Below, one piece after another: positions 35,136 to 44,330 of a DNA stretch of 56,776 nucleotides. Within the stretch, counting starts at the first letter, position 1; each line of letters opens with the position of its first letter. The stretch comes from an uncultured Dorea sp. (lineage in GTDB: Bacteria > Bacillota_A > Clostridia > Lachnospirales > Lachnospiraceae). The DNA lies in assembly GCA_910579015.1 (NCBI GenBank), contig CAJTRO010000002.1, positions 90,520-147,295 of the forward strand, read 5' to 3'. Made by a program: the position numbers and the translations under genes. The notes beneath the pieces were generated by a model. That model saw nothing but the letters and a program-made list of their open reading frames with translations, was not told the origin of the DNA and did not search any database.

Positions 35136-36407
35136 TTATTTCACCAAATTTTTCCCTATCTCGAAACAGTCAAAGGTTGCGAAATAATCTGCCGGCGTCT
35201 CAGCCCTGCGTATCATCTGCACGCTCCCGTCTTCCTTAAGAAGAAGCTCGGCCGATTTCAGTTTCCCGTTATAATTATATCCCATGGCAAATCCGTGCGC
35301 TCCGGTATCATGGATGACAAGAAGATCTCCGGTGTCGATCTTCGGCAGCATACGGTCGATCGCGAACTTGTCATTATTCTCACACAGGGAACCCGCAATA
35401 TCATACTTATGATCGCAGGGGCACTTCTCCTTCCCCATGACCGTGATATGATGGTACGCACCGTACATCGCCGGACGCATCAGATTGACGGCGCAGGCAT
35501 CCACGCCGATGTATTCCTTGTGAGTATGCTTCCTGTGGATCGCCCTTGTGACCAGGCACCCGTAAGGCCCCGTCATGAAACGGCCAAGCTCTGTATAGAT
35601 CGCAACATCCCCCATGCCTTCCGGCACCAGTACCTCTTCGTATACCCTGCGTACCCCGTCGCCGATCATACGGATATCGTTAGGCTCCTGATCCGGCGTA
35701 TACGGAATCCCGATCCCGCCCGACAGGTTGATAAAACGGATGTGCACCCCCGTCTCCCGCTTAAGCTTTACCGCCGTCTCGAACAGCACCTTCGCAAGCA
35801 TCGGGTAGTATTCGTTCGTGACCGTGTTGCTCGCAAGAAAGGCATGGATACCAAACTCTGACGCTCCCTTCTCCTTCAATATCTTAAATGCATCGAAGAG
35901 CTGTTCCGTCGTCATGCCGTACTTTGCGTCCCCCGGATTGTCCATGATGTCGTTGCTGATCTTGAACAGGCCGCCCGGATTGTACCGGCAGCTTATGGTC
36001 TGCGGAATATGTCCGATCGTCTTCTCCAGAAACTCGATATGGGTGATGTCGTCCAGATTGATGACGGCGCCCAGCCGGTCTGCATAGGCGAATTCCTCTG
36101 CGGGCGTGTCATTTGACGAAAACATGATATCCTCTCCGACCGCTCCGACCGCCTCCGAGAGCATCAGCTCCGTATACGAGGAACAATCGCAGCCGCAGCC
36201 GTACTCTCTCAGGATATCGATCAGAAACGGATTTGGCGCCGCCTTGACGGCAAAGTATTCCTTATACCCCTTGTTCCATGAGAACGCCTCCTTCAATGCC
36301 TGTATGTTCCTTCTTATCCCTCTCTCGTCATACAGATGAAAAGGCGTCGGATATTCCTTCACGATCTCGTTAAGCTGTTCCTTTGTCACAAATGTCTCTT
36401 TCTTCAT
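35136..36407 (-). CDS. lysA: Diaminopimelate decarboxylase-family PLP enzyme
   Basis: A 423-residue fold-III PLP decarboxylase. The PLP lysine is in YFAVKAAPNP near residue 53, the glycine-rich phosphate-binding loop is NLSGGIGIPY, and the CENNDKFAIDR stretch near residue 348 holds the Cys-Glu pair of the active site from the second subunit. It probably decarboxylates meso-diaminopimelate to lysine. The gene starts two bases after the TrmB-type regulator, whose last codons contain the ribosome site, so the two are coupled. Other members of this family act on related amino acids, so the substrate is likely but not certain. Confidence 0.85.
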   Translation of the reverse strand: MKKETFVTKEQLNEIVKEYPTPFHLYDERGIRRNIQALKEAFSWNKGYKEYFAVKAAPNPFLIDILREYGCGCDCSSYTELMLSEAVGAVGEDIMFSSNDTPAEEFAYADRLGAVINLDDITHIEFLEKTIGHIPQTISCRYNPGGLFKISNDIMDNPGDAKYGMTTEQLFDAFKILKEKGASEFGIHAFLASNTVTNEYYPMLAKVLFETAVKLKRETGVHIRFINLSGGIGIPYTPDQEPNDIRMIGDGVRRVYEEVLVPEGMGDVAIYTELGRFMTGPYGCLVTRAIHRKHTHKEYIGVDACAVNLMRPAMYGAYHHITVMGKEKCPCDHKYDIAGSLCENNDKFAIDRMLPKIDTGDLLVIHDTGAHGFAMGYNYNGKLKSAELLLKEDGSVQMIRRAETPADYFATFDCFEIGKNLVK

Positions 36408-36409
36408 CC

Positions 36410-37120
36410 CTACTGATTCTCCTCTCGCATTGATAGCAGTTTTATCTCATTGGAAAGTGCGGTCTTATAAAGCTCCACAAAATTCCTCTGTCCCGAATAC
36501 AGGCAGGTGTTCATGCTCCCCTCGCCGTATTCGCCCGTAAGGACATATCTGGAATCTGCGATAACCCCGATACGCATCCCTCTGTCCTCTCCTATGTATA
36601 CCTTGGCTCTTCCAAAGGTAGTAGGCTGGTCCGTAATGATGACCACCTGCTTCTTATCCGCCGTAAGCTGCTGCAACTCCCCGACCAGCAGCAGCAGATA
36701 GTTCCGTGTCAGGCTGATATAAACCCTCTCCTCCACATTCATAAGGATATTGCGTACCTTATCTAAGATATGTCCGGCCCCTTCGATCGTGATATAGCCG
36801 TCCACATAAGTCTTCTCCGAAGGGACGTGCTCCACGAGCCACTTTCTTGATTCCTCCAGCTTGCGGATCCTGTTCCGGCAGAACTCCTCCGGCGGTACCG
36901 GGACGTATTTCCTCGTATGTCCTTCCTCCACCAGATAGGCGGCGCCCTTCTCCGTCATATTCGCCAGCGAATTATATGCGTTGGATCTGGATATCCCCGT
37001 CTGCTTGGCCACCTCATATCCCGTGACCTTCCCCTCCGTAAGCAGACATTGATAGATACTCGCCTCCTGACGCGTAAGTCCGAACTCCATCAGACTCTCT
37101 GTAAATGATGCTTGCTCCAA
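36410..37120 (-). CDS. TrmB-family transcriptional regulator
   Basis: A 236-residue regulator. The N-terminus is a winged helix (about residues 10-75) with LTRQEASIYQCLL and GISRSNAYNSLANM; the C-terminal part resembles the TrmB effector domain (phospholipase D-like). The start is TTG at 37120, with GAGGAG seven bases upstream; the next methionine is ten residues in and would cut the helix. Two bases separate it from lysA, so it probably controls that gene or senses a lysine-related metabolite, which is inference. Confidence 0.82.
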   Translation of the reverse strand: MEQASFTESLMEFGLTRQEASIYQCLLTEGKVTGYEVAKQTGISRSNAYNSLANMTEKGAAYLVEEGHTRKYVPVPPEEFCRNRIRKLEESRKWLVEHVPSEKTYVDGYITIEGAGHILDKVRNILMNVEERVYISLTRNYLLLLVGELQQLTADKKQVVIITDQPTTFGRAKVYIGEDRGMRIGVIADSRYVLTGEYGEGSMNTCLYSGQRNFVELYKTALSNEIKLLSMREENQ

Positions 37121-37225
37121 TTCTTCACTCCTCTTTTAGTAGTTCTTGCGAGGAACACTATAATACAAAATCACCCGGTATGTCAACTATTTTGAATACA
37201 TTTCTCAAAAAATTGCCGGCATAAC

Positions 37226-37273
37226 AAAAATAGAGCTGCCGGAACATGCCTTCCACATGCTCCCGGTCAGCTC
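37226..37273 (-). terminator. Terminator after pyk
   Basis: On the minus strand GAGCTG (37268-37273) pairs with CAGCTC (37233-37238), with inner CCGG/CCGG and GCATG/CATG pairings, followed by TATTTTTG. It lies about 20 bases after the pyk stop. Confidence 0.85.
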
Positions 37274-37292
37274 CCTGACAGGCCCTAAAACC

Positions 37293-38729
37293 TTATTCGA
37301 TCACCGTAATCCTCATAATATTGCTGGCGCCTCCGCGTTCCGCAGTCACATTGGCCGCCGGAATCCCCGCAGTCAGCACCACGATATCCCCTGCCTCGGC
37401 CATCTGCTTTGCGCATACCAGGTCAATTGCACCGCTGCATACATCCTCCATCGAGCTTAACGGAATGGACTTAAGAGGAATGATCCCCCAGTATAACTGC
37501 ATCCTGCGCAGCGCCGCCTCGTTAGGCGTCACGCCGATGATGTCCATACGCGGCTTGAACTTGGATACTACTCTCGCCGTCACACCTGACACGGTCGGAG
37601 TGATGATACATCTTGCCCGCAGATTATTCGCCGTAGTCACCGCCGCATGGCACAGCGCACTGGAGGTGCTCTTCATATGATGTGCTTCCGCCTTCTTCAT
37701 CAACACCTCATAGTCCAGATGCTGTTCCGTATCCTTTACAATGTGCACCATCATCTGCAACGCTTCCACCGGATACTTGCCCTGAGCCGTCTCGCCTGAG
37801 AGCATCACCGCATCCGTCCCGTCGTAGACGGCGTTCGCAACATCCGTCACCTCCGCCCTTGTCGGACGCGGATTGCGCATCATGGAATCTAACATCTGCG
37901 TCGCGGTAATGACCGGCTTATAATTCTCGTTACACTTCTGTATGATCATCTTTTGCAGATACGGAACCTCCTCGGCCGGGATCTCCACACCCAGATCGCC
38001 CCGGGCGATCATGATCCCGTCTGCACAGCGGATGATCTCATCAATATTCTTGATCCCTTCCGCATTCTCAATCTTTGCAATGATCGGGATATTCGGAGCC
38101 TTGCACTCCTTAAGAAAAGCGCGGATCTCCAGGATACACTCCGCGTTGCGCACAAAGGACGCCGCAATAAAATCAATCTGCTGTTCTGCGCCAAAACGGA
38201 TATCCTCCCTGTCCTTTTCGGTGATCGCCGGAAGCCTGACCGGAACATTCGGGACATTGACGCCCTTACGCTCTCCAAGCTCGCCTCCGTTCACAACTGT
38301 ACAGACAATCTCCCTGCCGTTCTTCGCCTTGACACGCAGTCCGATCAGCCCGTCGTCAATCAGGATTGTGCTCCCAACCTGGACGTCATCCACAAGACCT
38401 TCATATGTAATGGATACCTTTCCGGCATCACCGGTCAGCTCTTCTGCCGTCAGAACGAAGGTATCTCCCTCGCTCAGCATAACCTTCCTGCCATCCTTAA
38501 GGATACCGGTACGGATCTCCGGCCCCTTAGTGTCAAGAAGAATCGCGATCGGTTTTCCTTCTTCGTCACGGATCCGCTTCAATCTGTCCATCCGCGCCTT
38601 CTGCTCTTCATGCGTTCCATGAGAGAAGTTGAATCTGGCGATATCCATGCCCTTCTGGACCAGGCTCCTCATCAGTTCATCATCATCCGTTCTCGGTCCG
38701 AGCGTACATATGATCTTTGTCTTCTTCAT
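37293..38729 (-). CDS. pyk: Pyruvate kinase
   Basis: A 478-residue glycolytic enzyme that makes pyruvate and ATP from PEP and ADP. The N-terminal KIICTLGP, the substrate-binding FNFSHG, the catalytic KIENAEGI lysine-glutamate block and MIARGDLGVEIP are present. It ends after the C-terminal allosteric domain and lacks the extra PEP-utilizer domain found in some Bacilli. It follows the rhomboid-like gene by 94 bases and ends in a strong terminator. Confidence 0.98.
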   Translation of the reverse strand: MKKTKIICTLGPRTDDDELMRSLVQKGMDIARFNFSHGTHEEQKARMDRLKRIRDEEGKPIAILLDTKGPEIRTGILKDGRKVMLSEGDTFVLTAEELTGDAGKVSITYEGLVDDVQVGSTILIDDGLIGLRVKAKNGREIVCTVVNGGELGERKGVNVPNVPVRLPAITEKDREDIRFGAEQQIDFIAASFVRNAECILEIRAFLKECKAPNIPIIAKIENAEGIKNIDEIIRCADGIMIARGDLGVEIPAEEVPYLQKMIIQKCNENYKPVITATQMLDSMMRNPRPTRAEVTDVANAVYDGTDAVMLSGETAQGKYPVEALQMMVHIVKDTEQHLDYEVLMKKAEAHHMKSTSSALCHAAVTTANNLRARCIITPTVSGVTARVVSKFKPRMDIIGVTPNEAALRRMQLYWGIIPLKSIPLSSMEDVCSGAIDLVCAKQMAEAGDIVVLTAGIPAANVTAERGGASNIMRITVIE

Positions 38730-38823
38730 TGTTTCGTCTTCCTCCTGCTATTGTAATTTGTGACTGTCCTGACGACGGCCGGCCAAAGGAACCTCCTTCG
38801 ACAATCGCGCCTCTTTACCGCCG

Positions 38824-39699
38824 TCACTTGACATGTGTATGTGTGAACAGATGATCCTGGCAATATTCATAATTGCCGTTACACTTGGAACAATACCGAA
38901 ATTCAAGGTTTGGATCATCCAGTTCAGTCCTCTTACAGATGGCACACATATGCCTTGCACCGTTCGCATACATCTGAACCGGGCGCTGCGCTCTCTTGAT
39001 ATTCTGCTGAAATTCTCTCTTACGCTTCCGCTGCTTGGGGGAGTACGGCCTCATATTCCTCGATCCCAGGAAGAAGATCAGGAAATTGAGCAGGGACACC
39101 ACCGCTTCCATCGCATTCGCCTTATAATAAATGCCAAGATAAGCATTCCCGCCATAAGCCGGAAGAAATGCCTGTACGACCGGATATATAAAATACAGTG
39201 CGTCAATCAGCGCCAGATACTTGACCTTCACGGGAATCATGAAGAATACCAGGAACTGTACGTCCGGATACAACGCGGCAAAGGCGAAGAACAGCGACAT
39301 ATTCAGATACCAGATCGACATCGGAAGGATAAGCCCCGTTACCGCATACGCCAGTAATGCCGCGATCACATGAAACAGCATCCCGGAAAAGAAATAGAGA
39401 TTGAAACGGAACGCTCCCCACGCCTGCTCCAGATGCTGGCCGATCATGTAATACAGGTATAATGCAAATACGATGAAGACCAGGCTGTCAGACGGAGGCT
39501 GGATGATGAACGTCACGATCCTCCATAACTGTCCGTGCAGGACTGCCTGGGCATTCAGGCTTAAATACCGGTAATAAAACTCCGGATTCACAATATCAAG
39601 AACGAATCCCGCCGCATAGAGTATGATGATATAATACATGAGGTTGGGGACCGCATATCTTCCAAACTTCCGCTCAAGCTTTGACAGCCAATTATCCAT
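38824..39699 (-). CDS. Rhomboid-like membrane protein with C-terminal zinc ribbon, probably not a protease
   Basis: A 291-residue protein. The first ~205 residues form about six membrane segments with the rhomboid layout (HGQLWRIVTFIIQP is typical after the first loop). The GxSG serine motif expected in segment 4 is replaced by NMSLFFAF, so protease activity is doubtful. The C-terminal ~80 residues are basic (KQRKRKREF) and end in a cysteine/histidine cluster, CAICKR...YCSKC...YCQDHLFTHTH, that should bind zinc. Similar proteins are common in Clostridia with unknown role. It precedes pyk. Confidence 0.7.
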   Translation of the reverse strand: MDNWLSKLERKFGRYAVPNLMYYIIILYAAGFVLDIVNPEFYYRYLSLNAQAVLHGQLWRIVTFIIQPPSDSLVFIVFALYLYYMIGQHLEQAWGAFRFNLYFFSGMLFHVIAALLAYAVTGLILPMSIWYLNMSLFFAFAALYPDVQFLVFFMIPVKVKYLALIDALYFIYPVVQAFLPAYGGNAYLGIYYKANAMEAVVSLLNFLIFFLGSRNMRPYSPKQRKRKREFQQNIKRAQRPVQMYANGARHMCAICKRTELDDPNLEFRYCSKCNGNYEYCQDHLFTHTHVK

Positions 39700-39881
39700 A
39701 AATTAACTCCTTACTATAATGATTCTATACAATCTGATGTATAATTCATACTGAAAAACAACATTTTAACAGTTCCTTAACATCACGTCTGCATTGTAAT
39801 AATTCTACCGTTTTACGCACTGTTTGTCAATTCTGCCGGGGAACTTTAGAACTTTTTTATTTTTCTCTAGCATTTTCTTAA

Positions 39882-39910
39882 TTGTTATTTTAACTTTTTT
39901 GTCGTATAAT
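39882..39910 (+). promoter_or_regulatory. Promoter of the activase gene (in the 326-base gap 39700-40025)
   Basis: TTGTTA (39882-39887), a 17-base spacer and a perfect TATAAT (39905-39910) lie 115 bases before the start codon. The rest of the 39700-40025 gap is AT-rich; apart from the hairpin at 39987-40006 I see no gene in it. The implied 5' untranslated region of about 108 bases is long. Confidence 0.72.
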
Positions 39911-39986
39911 GTTACAGGCTGTAAAAGATATCATGAGATACGATATCCGCCAGTATATTAATACATCACCAGTATTAATTTTCTAC

Positions 39987-40006
39987 TGCGGCTGCTTTTG
40001 GCCGCA
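39987..40006 (+). other. Hairpin just before the activase ribosome-binding site
   Basis: TGCGGC (39987-39992) pairs with GCCGCA (40001-40006) around an eight-base loop, four bases before AAAGGAG. There is no T-run, so it is not a terminator. It may influence translation start. Confidence 0.5.
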
Positions 40007-40025
40007 CTACAAAGGAGTTATGGAT

Positions 40026-43000
40026 ATGAGTAAAAACGAATTGTATACACTGGGCATTGACATCGGTTCAACCACTGTGAAAATCGCTATACTCGACAAG
40101 GATAACGATGTCGCCTTTTCCGACTACGAAAGGCATTATGCTAATATTCAGGAAACTCTGTCCGACCTTCTTGGCCGGGCAGTCTATAAATTAGGAGGGA
40201 TCTATGCCTCGCCGGTCATCACCGGATCCGGCGGCCTGACGCTCGCCAGGCATTTGGACGTTCCTTTCGTCCAGGAGGTGATCGCCGTATCCACGGCGCT
40301 CCAGGACTACGCGCCCCAGACAGACGTCGCCATTGAGCTTGGCGGGGAGGACGCAAAGATCATCTACTTCGAAGGCGGTAATGTCGAACAGCGCATGAAC
40401 GGAGTATGCGCCGGCGGTACGGGTTCTTTCATCGACCAGATGGCGTCCCTGCTCCAGACAGACGCCTCGGGGCTTAACGAATATGCGAAGAATTACCGGT
40501 CGCTCTACTCCATCGCTGCAAGGTGCGGAGTATTCGCCAAGTCCGACATCCAGCCGTTGATCAACGACGGCGCCTCCAAAGAAGACCTTGCCGCCTCTAT
40601 TTTCCAGGCGGTGGTAAACCAGACCATCAGCGGTCTTGCCTGCGGCAAACCGATCCGCGGCCACGTGGCATTCTTAGGAGGGCCGCTTCATTTCCTGTCC
40701 GAACTTAAGGAAGCCTTTGTCCGGACGCTGAAGCTTGATGACAGGCATACCATCGCGCCGAACCATTCCCATCTGTTCGCGGCGATTGGTTCCGCCATGA
40801 ATTCCAAAAAGGACCGTCAGGTTTCCTTACAGGAGATGCAGAGCCGGTTAGAGAGCCGTATCAAGATGGAGTTCGAGGTTGACAGGATGGAGCCTCTATT
40901 CACCAGCGAGGCTGACTTCCACGCATTCGAGAAGCGTCACGCCAGACACCAGGTCCCGGTCCGGGATCTTGCGAGCTGCAAGGGCAAGGCATTTCTCGGG
41001 ATCGACGCCGGCTCCACCACTACAAAAGCCGCTCTGGTGGACGAAGACGGAACGCTTCTTTATTCCTTCTACCACAATAATGACGGAGATCCCCTTGGAA
41101 CCACCATCATGGCGGTCAAGGATATCTACAGCAGGCTGCCGGAAGGTGTAGAGATCGTCCACTCCTGCTCTACCGGTTACGGAGAGGCGCTCATTAAGTC
41201 TGCCCTTCTTCTGGATGAGGGCGAAGTAGAGACGGTCTCCCACTATTATGCCGCATCCTATTTTGAGCCGGATGTGGACTGTATCCTGGACATCGGCGGC
41301 CAGGACATGAAGTGCATCAAGATTAAGAACCAGACCGTAGACAACGTATTGCTCAACGAGGCCTGCTCTTCTGGCTGCGGCTCCTTCATCGAGACCTTTG
41401 CCAAGTCGTTGAATTATACGGTGGAGGACTTCGCGCATGAGGCGTTATTTGCCCACGATCCCATCGACCTTGGCACGCGCTGTACGGTCTTCATGAATTC
41501 GAAGGTAAAACAGGCTCAGAAAGAAGGGGCTTCGGTCGCCGACATCTCTGCCGGGCTTGCCTATTCCGTCATCAAGAACGCTTTATTCAAGGTCATCAAG
41601 GTGTCTGACGCCTCCGAACTCGGCAATCACATCGTCGTGCAGGGCGGCACCTTTTACAACAATGCCGTGCTTCGAAGCTTCGAGAAGATTGCAGACTGCG
41701 AGGCCATCCGTCCGGATATCGCCGGGATCATGGGAGCTTTTGGAGCCGCCCTCATCGCCAGGGAGCGTTACACGGACTGCCAGGGAACAACCATGCTCTC
41801 CATCGAAGAGATCGAGGCCCTTGAATACTCCACCACCATGGCCAAATGCAGGGGCTGTACCAACAACTGCCGTCTGACCATCAACCATTTCAGCGGCGGA
41901 AGGAAATTCATCACGGGAAACCGCTGTGAACGCGGTCTTGGAAAGGAGAAATCCGACAACAAGCTGCCGAACCTGTTCGAATACAAGCTGAACCGCTATT
42001 TTGACTATACACCCCTTGAGGAGGCAGACGCGAAAAGAGGGACCATCGGGATTCCGCGCGTACTGAACATGTACGAGAACTATCCGTTCTGGTTTACATT
42101 CTTCCATACCCTTGGATTCCGGGTGGTATTATCTCCGGCATCTACCAGGAAGATCTACGAGCTTGGGATTGAGTCCATCCCTAGCGAATCCGAGTGTTAT
42201 CCGGCAAAGCTTGCACACGGGCATGTACAGTGGCTTATTAACCAGGGAATACACACCATCTTCTATCCAAGCATTCCCTACGAGCGAAATGAGTTCCAGG
42301 AGGCGAACAATCACTACAACTGCCCGATCGTCACCTCCTATCCGGAGAATATCAAGAACAATATTGACGCGATCATAAACGGCGAAGTGGATTTCATCCA
42401 CCCGTTCCTGTCACTGGAAAGCGAGGAGACCATCTCCTACCGTCTGGTGGAGGAATTGTCAGAAAAGTTCTCCATCCCGTCCGCCGACATCCGTTCTGCC
42501 GTACACACGGCCTGGGCAGAGCTTTCAGCGTGCCGCATGGACATGAAGAAGAAGGGGGAGGAGACCATCGAATATCTGAACCGTACAGGAAGCCGGGGGA
42601 TCGTCCTTGCCGGGCGTCCATACCACATTGATCCGGAGGTAAACCATGGGATCCCGGAGCTTATCAACTCCTACAATATCGCCGTACTGACGGAGGATTC
42701 CATCTCTCATCTGCACCCGGCGGAGCACCCGCTGAATGTGATGGATCAGTGGATGTACCATTCCCGGCTGTATGCGGCGGCTAACTATGTAAAGACCACG
42801 GACAATCTGGACCTGATCCAGCTGAATTCCTTCGGCTGCGGGCTGGACGCCGTAACTACCGACCAGGTGGCCTCTATCCTGAACGATTCCGACAAGATCT
42901 ACACCTCTCTTAAGATTGATGAGGTGAACAACTTAGGAGCCGCAAGAATCCGGGTGCGCTCCCTGCTTGCGGCCATCCGGGTACGGGAGAAACGAAACGA

Positions 43001-44270
43001 GAAGCGGACAATCCACTCCTCTGCCATCACGAAGGTTCCTTTTACCAAAGAGATGCGCAAGGATTACACCATCCTGTGCCCGCAGATGTCGCCTATCCAT
43101 TTCGATCTGCTGGAGCCTGCCTTTAAAGCGTCCGGATACAACATCGAGGTCCTGCCTAACGACAACAAGCAGGCCGTGGACGTAGGACTTAAATATGTCA
43201 ACAACGACGCCTGCTATCCTTCGCTGATGGTAGTGGGACAGATCATGGACGCCATCCTGTCCGGGCGGTATGATACCGGCAAGATCGCCGTGATCATCAG
43301 CCAGACCGGCGGCGGATGCCGTGCTTCCAACTATATCGGATTCATCCGAAGAGCGCTCAAGAAAGCGGGATACGAGCATATTCCGGTCATCTCCCTTAAT
43401 TTAAGCGGACTTGAAGGGAATCCCGGCTTTAAGCTGACGCCCCTCCTTGTGCTCCGCGGCATCTATGCCATCGTATTAGGAGATATCTTCATGAAGTGCG
43501 TCTACCGCCTGCGCCCCTACGAGGCTGTTAAGGGCTCTGTCAACGCCATGCATGAAAAATGGATGAAGGTCTGCAAGGATTTCTTATCAGGCGGATACCC
43601 CTCCAGACGCAGGTTCAGACGGCTCTGTAAGGAGATCATAGAGGACTTCGACACAAACATCCAGCTTAAGGACGTCAAAAAGCCCCGGGTGGGCGTGGTC
43701 GGGGAGATCCTAGTCAAATTCCTGCCCGCCGCCAACAACTATCTGGTGGAACTGTTAGAGAGCGAGGGCGCCGAGGCCGTCGTCCCCGACCTTTTAGACT
43801 TCCTTTTGTACTGCTTCTACAACCAGAACTTTAAAGTATCGCATCTGGGCATGAAAAAATCCAAGGCTGTCATCGGCAACCTTGGCATCAGGGCTCTTAA
43901 CTGGTTCCGGGCGCCTGCCGGAAAGGCATTCAAGGAGAGTAAGCACTTCGATCCGCCGGCAGACATCCACAAGCTCGGGAGGATGGCTTCTGACTTCGTG
44001 TCTCTTGGTAACCAGACCGGTGAAGGATGGTTTCTGACCGGGGAGATGCTTGAGCTGATACATAACGGCGCACCGAATATCGTGTGTACCCAGCCGTTTG
44101 CCTGCCTTCCCAACCATGTCGTCGGGAAAGGCGTCATCAAGGAGCTTCGACGGAAGTATCCTGAATCGAACATTGTGGCTATCGACTTCGATCCGGGGGC
44201 AAGTGAAGTAAACCAGCTGAACCGGCTGAAACTCATGCTCTCCACAGCAGATAAGAATATGGGTGCCTGA
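40026..44270 (+). CDS. Giant fused 2-hydroxyacyl-CoA dehydratase activase-type protein (BadF/HgdC x2 + DUF2229 + HgdB-like)
   Basis: A 1,414-residue protein. Two ASKHA ATPase domains come first: domain 1 starts at LGIDIGSTTVK (near residue 9), domain 2 at LGIDAGSTTTK (near 322). Each carries the HgdC-type cluster cysteines, Cys128/Cys167 and Cys447/Cys486, with identical 39-residue spacing. A further Cys608, Cys611, Cys615, Cys634 set follows; then a DUF2229-like region (from about 671) and a C-terminal HgdB/component-like region (from about 1014, with GGGCRASNY near 1095). In HgdC the dimer holds one 4Fe-4S cluster and drives ATP-dependent electron transfer. No dehydratase or CoA-transferase genes are nearby. 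ATG at 40026 is chosen because AAAGGAG lies eight bases upstream. Confidence 0.85.
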   Translation: MSKNELYTLGIDIGSTTVKIAILDKDNDVAFSDYERHYANIQETLSDLLGRAVYKLGGIYASPVITGSGGLTLARHLDVPFVQEVIAVSTALQDYAPQTDVAIELGGEDAKIIYFEGGNVEQRMNGVCAGGTGSFIDQMASLLQTDASGLNEYAKNYRSLYSIAARCGVFAKSDIQPLINDGASKEDLAASIFQAVVNQTISGLACGKPIRGHVAFLGGPLHFLSELKEAFVRTLKLDDRHTIAPNHSHLFAAIGSAMNSKKDRQVSLQEMQSRLESRIKMEFEVDRMEPLFTSEADFHAFEKRHARHQVPVRDLASCKGKAFLGIDAGSTTTKAALVDEDGTLLYSFYHNNDGDPLGTTIMAVKDIYSRLPEGVEIVHSCSTGYGEALIKSALLLDEGEVETVSHYYAASYFEPDVDCILDIGGQDMKCIKIKNQTVDNVLLNEACSSGCGSFIETFAKSLNYTVEDFAHEALFAHDPIDLGTRCTVFMNSKVKQAQKEGASVADISAGLAYSVIKNALFKVIKVSDASELGNHIVVQGGTFYNNAVLRSFEKIADCEAIRPDIAGIMGAFGAALIARERYTDCQGTTMLSIEEIEALEYSTTMAKCRGCTNNCRLTINHFSGGRKFITGNRCERGLGKEKSDNKLPNLFEYKLNRYFDYTPLEEADAKRGTIGIPRVLNMYENYPFWFTFFHTLGFRVVLSPASTRKIYELGIESIPSESECYPAKLAHGHVQWLINQGIHTIFYPSIPYERNEFQEANNHYNCPIVTSYPENIKNNIDAIINGEVDFIHPFLSLESEETISYRLVEELSEKFSIPSADIRSAVHTAWAELSACRMDMKKKGEETIEYLNRTGSRGIVLAGRPYHIDPEVNHGIPELINSYNIAVLTEDSISHLHPAEHPLNVMDQWMYHSRLYAAANYVKTTDNLDLIQLNSFGCGLDAVTTDQVASILNDSDKIYTSLKIDEVNNLGAARIRVRSLLAAIRVREKRNEKRTIHSSAITKVPFTKEMRKDYTILCPQMSPIHFDLLEPAFKASGYNIEVLPNDNKQAVDVGLKYVNNDACYPSLMVVGQIMDAILSGRYDTGKIAVIISQTGGGCRASNYIGFIRRALKKAGYEHIPVISLNLSGLEGNPGFKLTPLLVLRGIYAIVLGDIFMKCVYRLRPYEAVKGSVNAMHEKWMKVCKDFLSGGYPSRRRFRRLCKEIIEDFDTNIQLKDVKKPRVGVVGEILVKFLPAANNYLVELLESEGAEAVVPDLLDFLLYCFYNQNFKVSHLGMKKSKAVIGNLGIRALNWFRAPAGKAFKESKHFDPPADIHKLGRMASDFVSLGNQTGEGWFLTGEMLELIHNGAPNIVCTQPFACLPNHVVGKGVIKELRRKYPESNIVAIDFDPGASEVNQLNRLKLMLSTADKNMGA

Positions 44271-44277
44271 TTTCTTT

Positions 44278-44330
44278 CCGGTACAACGCTTTGCGATTCA
44301 TCACTGATCGTCAGGCGTTGTACCGGTTTT
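44278..44330 (+). terminator. Terminator of the activase gene
   Basis: Twelve-base arms CCGGTACAACGC (44278-44289) and GCGTTGTACCGG (44315-44326) are followed by TTTT. The stop codon of the convergent histidine kinase gene lies in the loop region at 44301-44303. Confidence 0.88.

Noticed and set aside
39909..40025. Extending the activase gene upstream to 39909
   Set aside because: The extra 39 codons cover the -10 promoter element and the leader hairpin, and the strong AAAGGAG is placed for the start at 40026.
44278..44330. Reading the activase hairpin as a bidirectional terminator for the histidine kinase too
   Set aside because: On the minus strand the arm is followed by AAAGAAATC and no T-run, so terminator activity there is doubtful.
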